A DNA stretch of 64,000 nt from Flavobacterium gilvum (lineage in GTDB: Bacteria > Bacteroidota > Bacteroidia > Flavobacteriales > Flavobacteriaceae), in NCBI RefSeq assembly GCF_001761465.1, contig NZ_CP017479.1, forward strand, positions 3,782,001-3,846,000. The letters are read 5' to 3'. The stretch's first letter is position 1. Every line of letters starts with the position of its first letter. Below the pieces are notes generated by a model, which made no database searches, was not told the origin of the DNA, and saw nothing but the letters and a program-made list of their open reading frames with translations. Positions 1 through 7,554 of this stretch are shown here, in pieces. Made by a program: the position numbers and the translations under genes.

Positions 1-48
1 ATGTTTTAAAATACAACATTGACGTTTTTTCTTTATGCTTTGTTTTCT

Positions 49-996
49 CTATTTAATGGTTTGCAACTCACCATATTTGTAATTGTTCCCCAATTGGAAA
101 TTACTGTTGTCTTTTTCGAGTGTTACGTTTTTAAAAACAATCGTGTGCTTAAAAGTATTTGGTCCGCTTGTAGTGGTCGTAACTTCTACAGTACCTCCAG
201 TTCTACCGAACCATTCTTCTTTAATTGTGGGTAGTATTGGCGTAGTAGGTTGACAAAAATAATCTGATCTCAAAACACTATTAAATAAACGATACGCCAA
301 CTTATTTTTGACTGGACCTATTGTTCCAACTCTTGGGCTATTTATCGGAGTTACCTCGTTTGCAATCAACGCAGGATCAATATCTAATGTAAAAGATGCG
401 CTTTCGCTGAAAACATATACCTGACCATTATTGCTACAAATTTGCAATAATTCACTAAAATTAAATGGCAATGGATCAATGTTTTTCAAATAATCTCCAA
501 AAGGAAAAGTTTCATAAAACTGTGTTGTATTATCTTCCTTCTTAAAAGTTATATTTTTGAAAATAATATTATGATTATAACCTGTAATCCTAGTGCTGTT
601 ATTGGTTTCATCCAATTTTTTCACGGCAGTTGTCGTAATTTCTATAACACCCGAAGAGGCAAACCACTGCTTATTTATACTTGGGATTGCTGGGGGAATT
701 AAAGCACAAAGATTGTCTGCTACTACTTTTCCATTATAAAAATTATAAACCACCTGATTTGCAGAACCTATATCTAATTTAATAGGTGCATTGGGATCTG
801 TGGGATCGTTTACGAAAGTTTCTTCTGGAATGTTCAAAATCAAAGCTTCACTCTCTTTGAGTTTAAAAATAAGATTATTATCCGGGCAGCTGCTTGTGGT
901 CACAGCAGAAAAATCAATAGTATCGACTATCAAATCACCGTCATCACAACTCGCAAGAGCCAATAAACAAACCAAAATTCCTAAAAATCGTTTCAT
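49..996 (-). CDS. Lipoprotein with two internal repeats, function unknown
   Basis: I do not recognise a family. The 315-residue product starts with a short lipoprotein signal whose lipobox (LASC) places the modified Cys at residue 17, so it should be anchored in a membrane facing the periplasm or outside. The mature part is an internal duplication of about 140 residues. Each half contains a Cys followed by a P-x-I-P/P-T-I stretch, then WF, a run of ITTT/VTTT, and I-x-FKN(I/V)T. This is visible at roughly residues 90-170 and 235-310. On the minus strand a TATTTTTG -7-like box lies at 1013-1020, 17 bases upstream of the ATG, with no clear -33 partner. No neighbour shares its strand, so it is probably monocistronic. 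Existence of the gene is well supported; the role is open. Confidence 0.85.
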   Translation of the reverse strand: MKRFLGILVCLLALASCDDGDLIVDTIDFSAVTTSSCPDNNLIFKLKESEALILNIPEETFVNDPTDPNAPIKLDIGSANQVVYNFYNGKVVADNLCALIPPAIPSINKQWFASSGVIEITTTAVKKLDETNNSTRITGYNHNIIFKNITFKKEDNTTQFYETFPFGDYLKNIDPLPFNFSELLQICSNNGQVYVFSESASFTLDIDPALIANEVTPINSPRVGTIGPVKNKLAYRLFNSVLRSDYFCQPTTPILPTIKEEWFGRTGGTVEVTTTTSGPNTFKHTIVFKNVTLEKDNSNFQLGNNYKYGELQTIK

Positions 997-1065
997 TCTT
1001 TAATATTTTAAACAAAAATAGAATTTTTAATTCGTTTCTTAAACTTTAGAAGGGAAAAAGAGTTA

Positions 1066-1144
1066 CTAAGTTCCTTTTTAGAGTTACTAAGTTTCTGAGA
1101 TTCTAAGTTTCTCAGAATCTTAGAAACTTAGAAACTTAGCATCT
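1066..1144. repeat. Low-complexity CTTAGAAACTTAG-type intergenic repeat
   Basis: Intergenic DNA built from permuted copies of short words such as TTACTAAG, GTTTCTGAG, TTCTAAG and CTTAGAAACTTAG, partly self-complementary. Closely similar text recurs at 4206-4275 and 10272-10310, always outside genes. It may act as a weak transcription stop or may simply be an expanding low-complexity family. Confidence 0.6.
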
Positions 1145-1156
1145 TACATAAATCCT

Positions 1157-1164
1157 TACCTTTG
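1157..1164 (+). promoter_or_regulatory. -7 box (TACCTTTG) of the EamA permease gene
   Basis: An exact match to the Bacteroidota sigma-A -7 consensus TAnnTTTG ends 18 bases before the ATG at 1183. A TTG codon at 1162 that would lengthen the frame lies inside this box, which argues that the ATG at 1183 is the real start. No good TTG -33 box was found. Confidence 0.5.
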
Positions 1165-1182
1165 TGGCGAATTTTTTTTTCG

Positions 1183-2106
1183 ATGAAAAAACATAAATAT
1201 TATTTAGCCGCTTTTACGGCATTTTTTCTCTGGGGCTTTTTCAGTCTGGGGCTAAAACCAATAGCTCATTATCCTTCTCTCGATATCCTATTTTATCGCG
1301 TTTTTTGTAGTGCCTTAACGATGACTGCTATAAACTTAGTTTTCCGAAAAAAAAATATTCGTAAAAACTGGAATACCTTTTCGGTAATGCCTTTGCAGAA
1401 AAAAAGAAGTATTGCTGCATTAACCCTAATAGGAGCCGTAATTTTGTCTGCCAATTGGTTTATTTTTATTTATGTGGTCAATCATGTGAGTGTCAAAGCG
1501 GGTTCTCTTGCTTATTTAATCTGCCCAATTTTGACAACTGTTTTTGCATTCTTTTTGCTTCACGAAAAATTGACTAACTGGCAATGGTTGGCAGTTTCCA
1601 TCAGTGCTTTTAGTTGTGTTATATTGTCTGCAAACCACTTTCAGGATATTTTTTACAGCTTGGTAGTTGCGACAACTTTTGCCCTTTATTTGGTCAGCCA
1701 ACGCAAAAACAGCGAACTTGACAAGTTCCTTATTCTGAACATACAATTGCTATTTATTGCTTTGCTGATTTTGCCTTTTTACCCAAAATACAGCGGTGCA
1801 ATCCCAACAGAAACTTTGTTTTACCTTTGTTTGTTTAGCATTGTAGTGTTTTTTACAATTGTTCCTCTTTTCTTAAATTTATACGCATTAAAAGGCATCA
1901 ACTCTTCAACTGTGGGTATCTTGATGTACATCAACCAGATAATTAATTTTGGCTTGGCCTTTTTTTACTTTAATGAACAAATTTCGTTGGTTCAACTGTT
2001 TTCTTATTGTTTAATTTTGATATCCATTATTGTTTTTAATAAGAATATCATTTTTGAAAAAAAAAGTAAATCTGAAGAAATTGCAGTCGTTTCAAAATCT
2101 ATATAA
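1183..2106 (+). CDS. EamA/RarD-family drug/metabolite permease
   Basis: An inner-membrane transporter of the EamA (DMT) superfamily. The roughly 307-residue chain is almost entirely hydrophobic, with about ten predicted membrane segments arranged as two EamA repeats. The opening FFLWGFFSLGLKP and the phrase SANWFIFIYVVNH resemble RarD-type members. Substrate cannot be read from sequence. The ATG at 1183 is preferred over an upstream in-frame TTG because a -7 box overlaps the latter. The stop codon is followed after one base by the ATG of the cysteine desulfurase gene, so the two are probably co-transcribed. Confidence 0.85.
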   Translation: MKKHKYYLAAFTAFFLWGFFSLGLKPIAHYPSLDILFYRVFCSALTMTAINLVFRKKNIRKNWNTFSVMPLQKKRSIAALTLIGAVILSANWFIFIYVVNHVSVKAGSLAYLICPILTTVFAFFLLHEKLTNWQWLAVSISAFSCVILSANHFQDIFYSLVVATTFALYLVSQRKNSELDKFLILNIQLLFIALLILPFYPKYSGAIPTETLFYLCLFSIVVFFTIVPLFLNLYALKGINSSTVGILMYINQIINFGLAFFYFNEQISLVQLFSYCLILISIIVFNKNIIFEKKSKSEEIAVVSKSI

Positions 2107-2107
2107 A

Positions 2108-3229
2108 ATGAAAAAAGCATATCTTGATAACGCATCCACTACGCAGCTTCATCCTGAAGTAATAGCGGAAATGACCAAAATACTAACCGAAGATTACGGC
2201 AACCCTTCCTCTACACATAGTTTGGGACGCAATGCCAAAAACATTCTTGAACTTTCAAGAAAATCCATTGCAAAGCAAATAAACGCTTCCGCAGCCGAAA
2301 TTATTTTTACTTCCTGTGGTACCGAAGGTAATAACTGGATTATGCGTTCGGCTGTAAAAGATTTGAAGATAACCCGCATAATCACAAGCAAAATAGAACA
2401 TCACGCCGTATTGCATACTGCTATCGCATTACAAAATGAATTTGAAATTCAGGTTGATTATGTAAAAATCAAACCCAATGGTGAAGTCGATTTGACACAT
2501 TTGGTCGAATTATTATCGGAAGAAAAAAAGACTTTGGTTTCCTTGATGCACATAAACAATGAGACCGGAACAATACTGGACATCGACAGAGTAAGCCAAA
2601 TTTGCCAGGAGCATCGTGCTCTATTCCATTCGGATACAGTGCAATCTATTGGTAAAACCAAAATTGATTTGCAGCATACACCTGTTGATTTTATCGTGGC
2701 GAGTGCCCATAAATTTCACGGTCCAAAAGGAGTTGGTTTTGCTTTTGTTCGAAAAAATTCGGGATTACAACCTTTATTTTTTGGAGGCGAACAGGAAAAA
2801 GGTCAACGCCCGGGCACCGAAGCCATCCATCAAATTGCAGGAATGGCAAAAGCTCTGGAACTTTCTTGTCAAAATCTGGAATCCGAAAGTCAATACATCG
2901 CATCTTTGAAAGACTACGCCATAGAAAGACTAAAAACTGATTTCCCTGGATTCAAAATCAATGGGGAAAAGACACTTTATAATCTGCTCAATGTCGTTTT
3001 GCCTTTTGACGAAAGTAAAACAGCAATGATTTTATTTCATTTGGATATGAAAGGTATCGCCGTTTCAAGAGGTAGCGCCTGTCAATCGGGAAGCATTAGA
3101 CCTTCTCATGTTTTGGCCGAAATGTTATCCGATGATGATTTAAAAAAACCGAGTCTCCGAATTTCCTTCAGCCATTTTAACACAAAAGAAGATGTTGATT
3201 TATTGATTGAAGGGTTGAAAACCATATAA
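2108..3229 (+). CDS. Cysteine desulfurase (NifS/IscS-like, PLP-dependent)
   Basis: Class V aminotransferase-fold enzyme that releases sulfur from L-cysteine as an enzyme persulfide for Fe-S cluster or thio-cofactor assembly in the cytoplasm. The 373-residue chain opens with YLDNASTT, which is typical of the family. Catalytic landmarks are visible: His98/His99 in the EHHA motif, Asp176 and Gln179 in HSDTVQ, the PLP lysine Lys202 in SAHKFHGPKG, and the sulfur-carrying Cys325 in SRGSACQSGS. The frame is open for 26 codons further upstream, but that would overlap the permease gene. The ATG at 2108 gives the canonical N-terminus. No isc/suf partner is adjacent, so which pathway it feeds is unknown. 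Confidence 0.92.
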   Translation: MKKAYLDNASTTQLHPEVIAEMTKILTEDYGNPSSTHSLGRNAKNILELSRKSIAKQINASAAEIIFTSCGTEGNNWIMRSAVKDLKITRIITSKIEHHAVLHTAIALQNEFEIQVDYVKIKPNGEVDLTHLVELLSEEKKTLVSLMHINNETGTILDIDRVSQICQEHRALFHSDTVQSIGKTKIDLQHTPVDFIVASAHKFHGPKGVGFAFVRKNSGLQPLFFGGEQEKGQRPGTEAIHQIAGMAKALELSCQNLESESQYIASLKDYAIERLKTDFPGFKINGEKTLYNLLNVVLPFDESKTAMILFHLDMKGIAVSRGSACQSGSIRPSHVLAEMLSDDDLKKPSLRISFSHFNTKEDVDLLIEGLKTI

Positions 3230-3230
3230 A

Positions 3231-4202
3231 TCAATTCGCTTTCTGTTTTGCCTTTTCCTGTTTTTTGAAATAACCCCTTAATAAAAAACTGTGTTTCATC
3301 GCCTCGAGGTCTTCATTGAGAAGAATCGTTGCTTTGTTCAGATTTGTCATTGTAGAATCTATTTTTTTGACCAAATTGGGATCATTAGACAAATAATTGA
3401 TGGCTCCATTTCCATTTTTAACATTCAAAATCGTAGCATTGAGGTTGGTCACCACTTTATTTATCTCTTGGGTTGACTGATCTAGGTTGGTTACAATAGT
3501 TCTTATTTTTTGGGCTGTGGCAGGATCATTCAACACGCCTATCGCGCTATTTTTATCGCCCAAAGCCGTGACTGTTTTATTAAGATTTTCAACAATTTCA
3601 GTTGTTCCTTTACTTGTGTTTTTTAAATAATTCATGGTCTGTTTCAAATCGGATGCCATAATTGTGTCGTTGAGTAAAGTTCCCAATGAGCCTTTACCTT
3701 GTGTGATTTCTTTTGTAATTTTAAGCAAATCAGCCGTGAGCAAAGCCGCGTTTTTATTGGTTACGCTCAAGGTATTCAACATATCATCGGTACGGACGCG
3801 ATTCGAGGATTGTATCACATCTCCTGCTTCAATATGAGGTAGGTTTCCTTTTCCCGGCGTGATATTGATTACCATACTTCCCACCAAACCATCAGAACCT
3901 ATACTCGCCAAAGCATCTTTTTTAATGTTTAAAAACATCGGTTTATCTATAATCATATCCACATTTATAGTGGAATCATTTATCATCTCGATTCCCCTGA
4001 CCGTCCCAATATTAATACCTGCGTAACGTACATTATTACCGAGCTGTAGCCCATTTACATTTGTAAAAACAGCTGTTAAATGATCGGTGCTTCCAAACAT
4101 TTTTTGCTTATTGCCAACAAAATAAATAACGAGAACAAAAAGTGTTAATCCCGTTATGACAAACATGCCTAATTTTATTTTCTCCGAATCTGTTTTTTCC
4201 AT
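3231..4202 (-). CDS. MlaD-family MCE-domain substrate-binding protein
   Basis: Periplasmic lipid-binding subunit of an Mla-type ABC transporter. An N-terminal membrane anchor (about residues 12-30) is followed by one MCE domain, about residues 35-115. That domain contains FTNVNGLQLGNNVRYAGI and IGSDGLVGSMVINITPG, both typical of MlaD/MCE proteins. The remaining two hundred residues look helical or coiled coil, with regularly spaced leucines and threonines, and could form the extended needle seen in longer MCE proteins. It lies downstream of the MlaF-like and MlaE-like genes on the same strand, the usual E-F-D order. MlaB and MlaC genes are not present in the window. Confidence 0.88.
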   Translation of the reverse strand: MEKTDSEKIKLGMFVITGLTLFVLVIYFVGNKQKMFGSTDHLTAVFTNVNGLQLGNNVRYAGINIGTVRGIEMINDSTINVDMIIDKPMFLNIKKDALASIGSDGLVGSMVINITPGKGNLPHIEAGDVIQSSNRVRTDDMLNTLSVTNKNAALLTADLLKITKEITQGKGSLGTLLNDTIMASDLKQTMNYLKNTSKGTTEIVENLNKTVTALGDKNSAIGVLNDPATAQKIRTIVTNLDQSTQEINKVVTNLNATILNVKNGNGAINYLSNDPNLVKKIDSTMTNLNKATILLNEDLEAMKHSFLLRGYFKKQEKAKQKAN

Positions 4203-4205
4203 TTT

Positions 4206-4275
4206 CTAATAATTTCTGAGTTTCTAAGATTCTAAGACGCTAAGATTCTTAGTAACTAAGCATCTTAGTGACTTA
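4206..4275. repeat. Low-complexity CTTAG/CTAAG repeat between mlaD- and mlaF-like genes
   Basis: Short intergenic stretch made of TTCTAAGATTCTAAG and CTTAGTAACTAAG words, of the same family as at 1066-1144. It separates two genes that otherwise belong to one operon. Confidence 0.55.
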
Positions 4276-4280
4276 GCAAC

Positions 4281-5045
4281 TTATTTAAAAAAAGCTTGCA
4301 CCTTGAGATCTTGGGAAGTTGACAAACTCTCAAAAGTTCCTTCGGCATAATTTATTCCGTCAATTAACAAAATCATTCGGTTCGAAATCATTCTGGCACA
4401 ATCGACATCGTGCGTGATAATTATGGATGATGTATTGTATTTTTTTTGAACAGACATCATAAGCATCAGAATTTCCTTTGACGTAATCGGGTCCAATCCC
4501 GTTGTGGGTTCATCGTACAAAATAATTTTTGGTTTCAAAATTAAGGTTCGTGCCAATGCAATTCTACGCTTCATCCCGCCCGAAAGTTCATTTGGCATAA
4601 GATTGACGGTATTGGCCAAACCCACACTTTCCAAAACTTCCATAACAAGTGGAGTGGTATCGCCAATAATTCCAAATTTTTTGGAATGCCGACGCAGGGG
4701 AAATTCTAGATTTTCGCGAACCGACATCGAGTCGTACAAAGCACTCCCCTGAAAAAGAAATCCAACCTCGGTTCTAAGCTCGTCCAGAGCCTCCCGTGAA
4801 AGCTCTTTGATATCCTTGTTCATAACTTCAATACTACCTTCGTCGGGTTGCTCCAATCCGATGAGGCATTTTATCATCACCGATTTTCCGGATCCAGATT
4901 TGCCCATGACAACCAGATTTTCGCCTTGAAACAATTCCAGACTAAATCCGTCCAAAACCACATTGTCACCAAATTTTTTTTTCAGATCCTTGATGACCAC
5001 AATCGATTTTTTATTTATTTCATTCGACTCCATAGCTTCAGACAT
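4281..5045 (-). CDS. MlaF-family ABC transporter ATPase
   Basis: Cytoplasmic ATP-binding subunit that would power phospholipid movement between outer and inner membrane with the neighbouring MlaE-like permease. Walker A is GKSGSGKS, the ABC signature is LSGGMKRR, Walker B is IILYDEP followed by TTGLDP, and the switch histidine is in IITHD. The start is taken at the ATG at 5045 (MSEAMES), which overlaps the 3' end of the permease gene by eight bases and suggests translational coupling. A longer in-frame start at 5066 would lie deeper inside the permease gene. Confidence 0.9.
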   Translation of the reverse strand: MSEAMESNEINKKSIVVIKDLKKKFGDNVVLDGFSLELFQGENLVVMGKSGSGKSVMIKCLIGLEQPDEGSIEVMNKDIKELSREALDELRTEVGFLFQGSALYDSMSVRENLEFPLRRHSKKFGIIGDTTPLVMEVLESVGLANTVNLMPNELSGGMKRRIALARTLILKPKIILYDEPTTGLDPITSKEILMLMMSVQKKYNTSSIIITHDVDCARMISNRMILLIDGINYAEGTFESLSTSQDLKVQAFFK

Positions 5046-5820
5046 TATAAAAAACATTGGAAACAAAAACCGCTATAAAATCGATAATAAAAAGCAGCAT
5101 TGAAGAAAATACCACCGCCGAATTGGCCGCCAATCCTACACCGGCAGTTCCTTTTTTGCAATAGTATCCTTTAAAACACCCAACCAATCCGATGGCAAAA
5201 CCAAAGAAAAAAGATTTAATTGTGGATGGAATAACATCAAAAAACTCCAAATGATTGAAAACCTGAGTAAAATACAACAGCAAGGAAACGTCACCTTTTA
5301 AATTTTCGATCAAAAAGGATCCCAAAAGTGCGACAGCATCTCCAATAAATACCAAAATAGGCAACATCAAAGTCGTCGCCAAAATTCGGGTTACCACCAA
5401 GTATTTAAAAGGATTTGTTCCAGAAACTTCCATGGCGTCAATCTGCTCAGTAACTCGCATAGAACCCAATTCGGCACCTATTCCAGAGCCAATTCGTCCG
5501 GCACAAATCAATGCTGTTATGATGGGGCCAATCTCCCTGATAATTGAAACACTGACCATTGCAGGAATCCAGGAAACAGCTCCAAACTGCTGTAAAGTTG
5601 GCCTGGACTGTAGCGTAAATACCAATCCTATAATAAATCCTGTAACCCCGACAAGAAGCAGGGAACGATTGCCCATATTATAACATTGCCTAAGAAATTC
5701 TTTGAATTCAAAAGGGCGTTTGGATGCTTCTACAAAAAAACGTCCGGCAAAATCAGACAGTTCGCCTATTTCGAAAAGAAATTTTTTGAATGCTCCTATG
5801 ATTCCAAAATCGCTATTCAT
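5038..5820 (-). CDS. MlaE-family ABC transporter permease
   Basis: Inner-membrane permease of an Mla-type lipid ABC transporter, 260 residues with about five or six membrane segments. The loop GRIGSGIGAELGSM followed by EQIDAMEVSG is the diagnostic MlaE signature. It is the first gene of the minus-strand operon that continues with the MlaF-like ATPase (overlapping) and the MlaD-like MCE protein. The family maintains outer-membrane lipid asymmetry in Proteobacteria; the direction of transport in Bacteroidota cannot be inferred here. Confidence 0.9.
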   Translation of the reverse strand: MNSDFGIIGAFKKFLFEIGELSDFAGRFFVEASKRPFEFKEFLRQCYNMGNRSLLLVGVTGFIIGLVFTLQSRPTLQQFGAVSWIPAMVSVSIIREIGPIITALICAGRIGSGIGAELGSMRVTEQIDAMEVSGTNPFKYLVVTRILATTLMLPILVFIGDAVALLGSFLIENLKGDVSLLLYFTQVFNHLEFFDVIPSTIKSFFFGFAIGLVGCFKGYYCKKGTAGVGLAANSAVVFSSMLLFIIDFIAVFVSNVFYNV

Positions 5821-5919
5821 TCCATTTTAGAATTAATTCTTTAATAAGAATCCTACCCAAATTTACAAATATTCCTCTGATTTTCTTTACATTACCAATT
5901 AATTACTCCTGTTTTTATT

Positions 5920-6213
5920 CTAACTTTCGTACAGGCGTAACCTATTTTGGGCAGTTACTAACTCTTTTTGTAAACGTTCTATTTTTTGCAAAAGATTAAA
6001 AACAACATCAATTCCTTCTGGTGTTAATTCCAATTCATGATGCATCCTGATAATTCGTTCCAAATCGTGTATTTGGTTTTCACTAATATAGAACGACTGC
6101 TCCACCGTTTCAATCTCAATAAGTCCCAAATCATGAAGATTGGTAAAAAACGAAACATCAACCTGATAATGTGAGCAAATGGTTTGCAGTTGTATCCAGT
6201 TATCCTTATTCAT
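5920..6213 (-). CDS. cbpM: CbpM-like chaperone modulator (MerR-like)
   Basis: A 97-residue protein of the CbpM/MerR-like group that binds the J domain of CbpA-type co-chaperones. It has an N-terminal winged-helix-like half (QLQTICSHYQVDVSFF, DLGLIEI), then an ISENQIHDLERIIRMHHEL helix and a C-terminal coiled coil. Its position 33 bases downstream of the J-domain gene on the same strand is the standard cbpA-cbpM arrangement and supports the assignment more than the short sequence alone. Confidence 0.85.
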   Translation of the reverse strand: MNKDNWIQLQTICSHYQVDVSFFTNLHDLGLIEIETVEQSFYISENQIHDLERIIRMHHELELTPEGIDVVFNLLQKIERLQKELVTAQNRLRLYES

Positions 6214-6246
6214 AATTCGACAATTTTATTTTTGGAAACATAACCT

Positions 6247-7155
6247 TTATTTTTCTCTAAGTTTCGCCAATTCTTCAAACAATTCTTTTTCTCTATTGCT
6301 AAGGTTTGTGGGCAAAACAACATGATAGGAAATATACAAATCACCAAATTCCCCTTCTTTTTTATAAACCGGAAAACCTTTTCCTCTCAATTTTACTTTG
6401 GCTCCATTCTGTGTTCCGGGTTTCACAGTTAATTTTACTTTCCCTTCAAAAGTATTTGCAGTAATTTCTCCACCCAAAACTGCGGTGTACAAATCCAAAT
6501 CGACTGTTGTGTACAAGTTGTCTTTGTCCCGTTTAAAATTGGTATTGTTTTCGATAGTAAAAGTCAGATACAAATCGCCTTTTGGTCCACCATTCACTCC
6601 TTCTCCACCTTGTCCGTTTATTTTTATGACCTGCCCGTTTTCGACACCTGCAGGAATGGTCAACCGAATATTTTTTCCGTTGATGGTGAGGGTTCGCTTA
6701 TGGGTGGTGTACGCTTCTTTTAAATCCAAATGTAGCTCTGCATTAAAATCCTGCCCCTTAAACCTAACATTTCTGCGACTCCCACTATGGGTTCCTCCTC
6801 CAAACATTGACTCAAAAAAATCCGAATAATCTCCGCCACCAGAAAATCCGCTAAAGCCTCCAAATCCACCCTGCTGGCCACCCGTATATTGATACTGCTG
6901 TTGTGATCGGGCTTTTTCATACTCTTCGCCATGCTCCCAGTTTTCGCCATACTGATCGTATTTTTTCCTGTTTTCGGGATTGCTTAAAACTTCATTGGCT
7001 TCATTGAGTTCTTTGAATTTTTGCTCGGCCTCTTTGTCGTTTGGATTCAAATCGGGATGATATTTACGTGCCAATTTTCGATAGGCTTTTTTAATATCGG
7101 CTTCCGTAGCTGTTTTGTCAACACCTAATATTTTATAATAATCTATAAATGCCAT
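6247..7155 (-). CDS. cbpA: CbpA-like J-domain co-chaperone (class B Hsp40)
   Basis: Co-chaperone that stimulates DnaK ATPase and delivers unfolded clients. It has a J domain at residues 5-70 with the obligatory HPD (KYHPDLN), a Gly/Phe-rich linker at about 85-130 (repeated GGFSGF and FGGG), and two C-terminal beta domains at about 130-300. The four CxxCxGxG zinc repeats of DnaJ proper are absent, so this is the CbpA/DnaJB type, 302 residues as expected. The cbpM-like gene follows directly. Confidence 0.93.
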   Translation of the reverse strand: MAFIDYYKILGVDKTATEADIKKAYRKLARKYHPDLNPNDKEAEQKFKELNEANEVLSNPENRKKYDQYGENWEHGEEYEKARSQQQYQYTGGQQGGFGGFSGFSGGGDYSDFFESMFGGGTHSGSRRNVRFKGQDFNAELHLDLKEAYTTHKRTLTINGKNIRLTIPAGVENGQVIKINGQGGEGVNGGPKGDLYLTFTIENNTNFKRDKDNLYTTVDLDLYTAVLGGEITANTFEGKVKLTVKPGTQNGAKVKLRGKGFPVYKKEGEFGDLYISYHVVLPTNLSNREKELFEELAKLREK

Positions 7156-7554
7156 TGTACTGAAATTTTAGATTTGATGGTATTTTCATTTCCTTTTATT
7201 GAAAAAATATTTCACTATAAATTTAAGTATTTTACACAGAAAAAATCATGACAATTCTCACTAAAACAGTTATTTATAGAAATAAAAAAACTTTAAGGAT
7301 TAAAACCTTAAACTTTTAGGACAGAAAATCCTCTGCTGAAAATCATTCTCATCAAAAAGAATAAATCATAATTTTAAAAAAAAACAATTCGTATTTATTA
7401 ATTGGTTTTAGCATAAAATTTTATACTCAAAAAAATTGCCTCCAAATAAGCAAATAGAACAAAAGCTTTTTATAAATTTATTCAAATAAATGAAGTTTCC
7501 CACATAAAAAAAGCCTATTTTTACAATATAAACTTACAACAAATCTAAAATAGT
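7156..7554. other. AT-rich intergenic region between divergent genes
   Basis: About 400 bases between the divergent J-domain and M16 genes. It is very AT-rich. A weak 7-bp hairpin lies at 7292-7312 (TTTAAGG/CCTTAAA). A near-match to a -7 box, TATTTTTA, sits at 7516-7523, 31 bases before the M16 ATG. No credible small gene or RNA seen. Confidence 0.5.

Noticed and set aside
480-756. Na+-translocating NADH:quinone reductase subunit F
   Set aside because: Residue positions refer to the fused oxygenase protein at 49164-51434. The reductase part resembles NqrF, but its plant-type ferredoxin domain is absent and no other nqr genes are present.
1162-1182. Upstream TTG start for the EamA permease
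   Set aside because: The codon overlaps an exact TAnnTTTG promoter box, and the ATG at 1183 gives the normal N-terminus.
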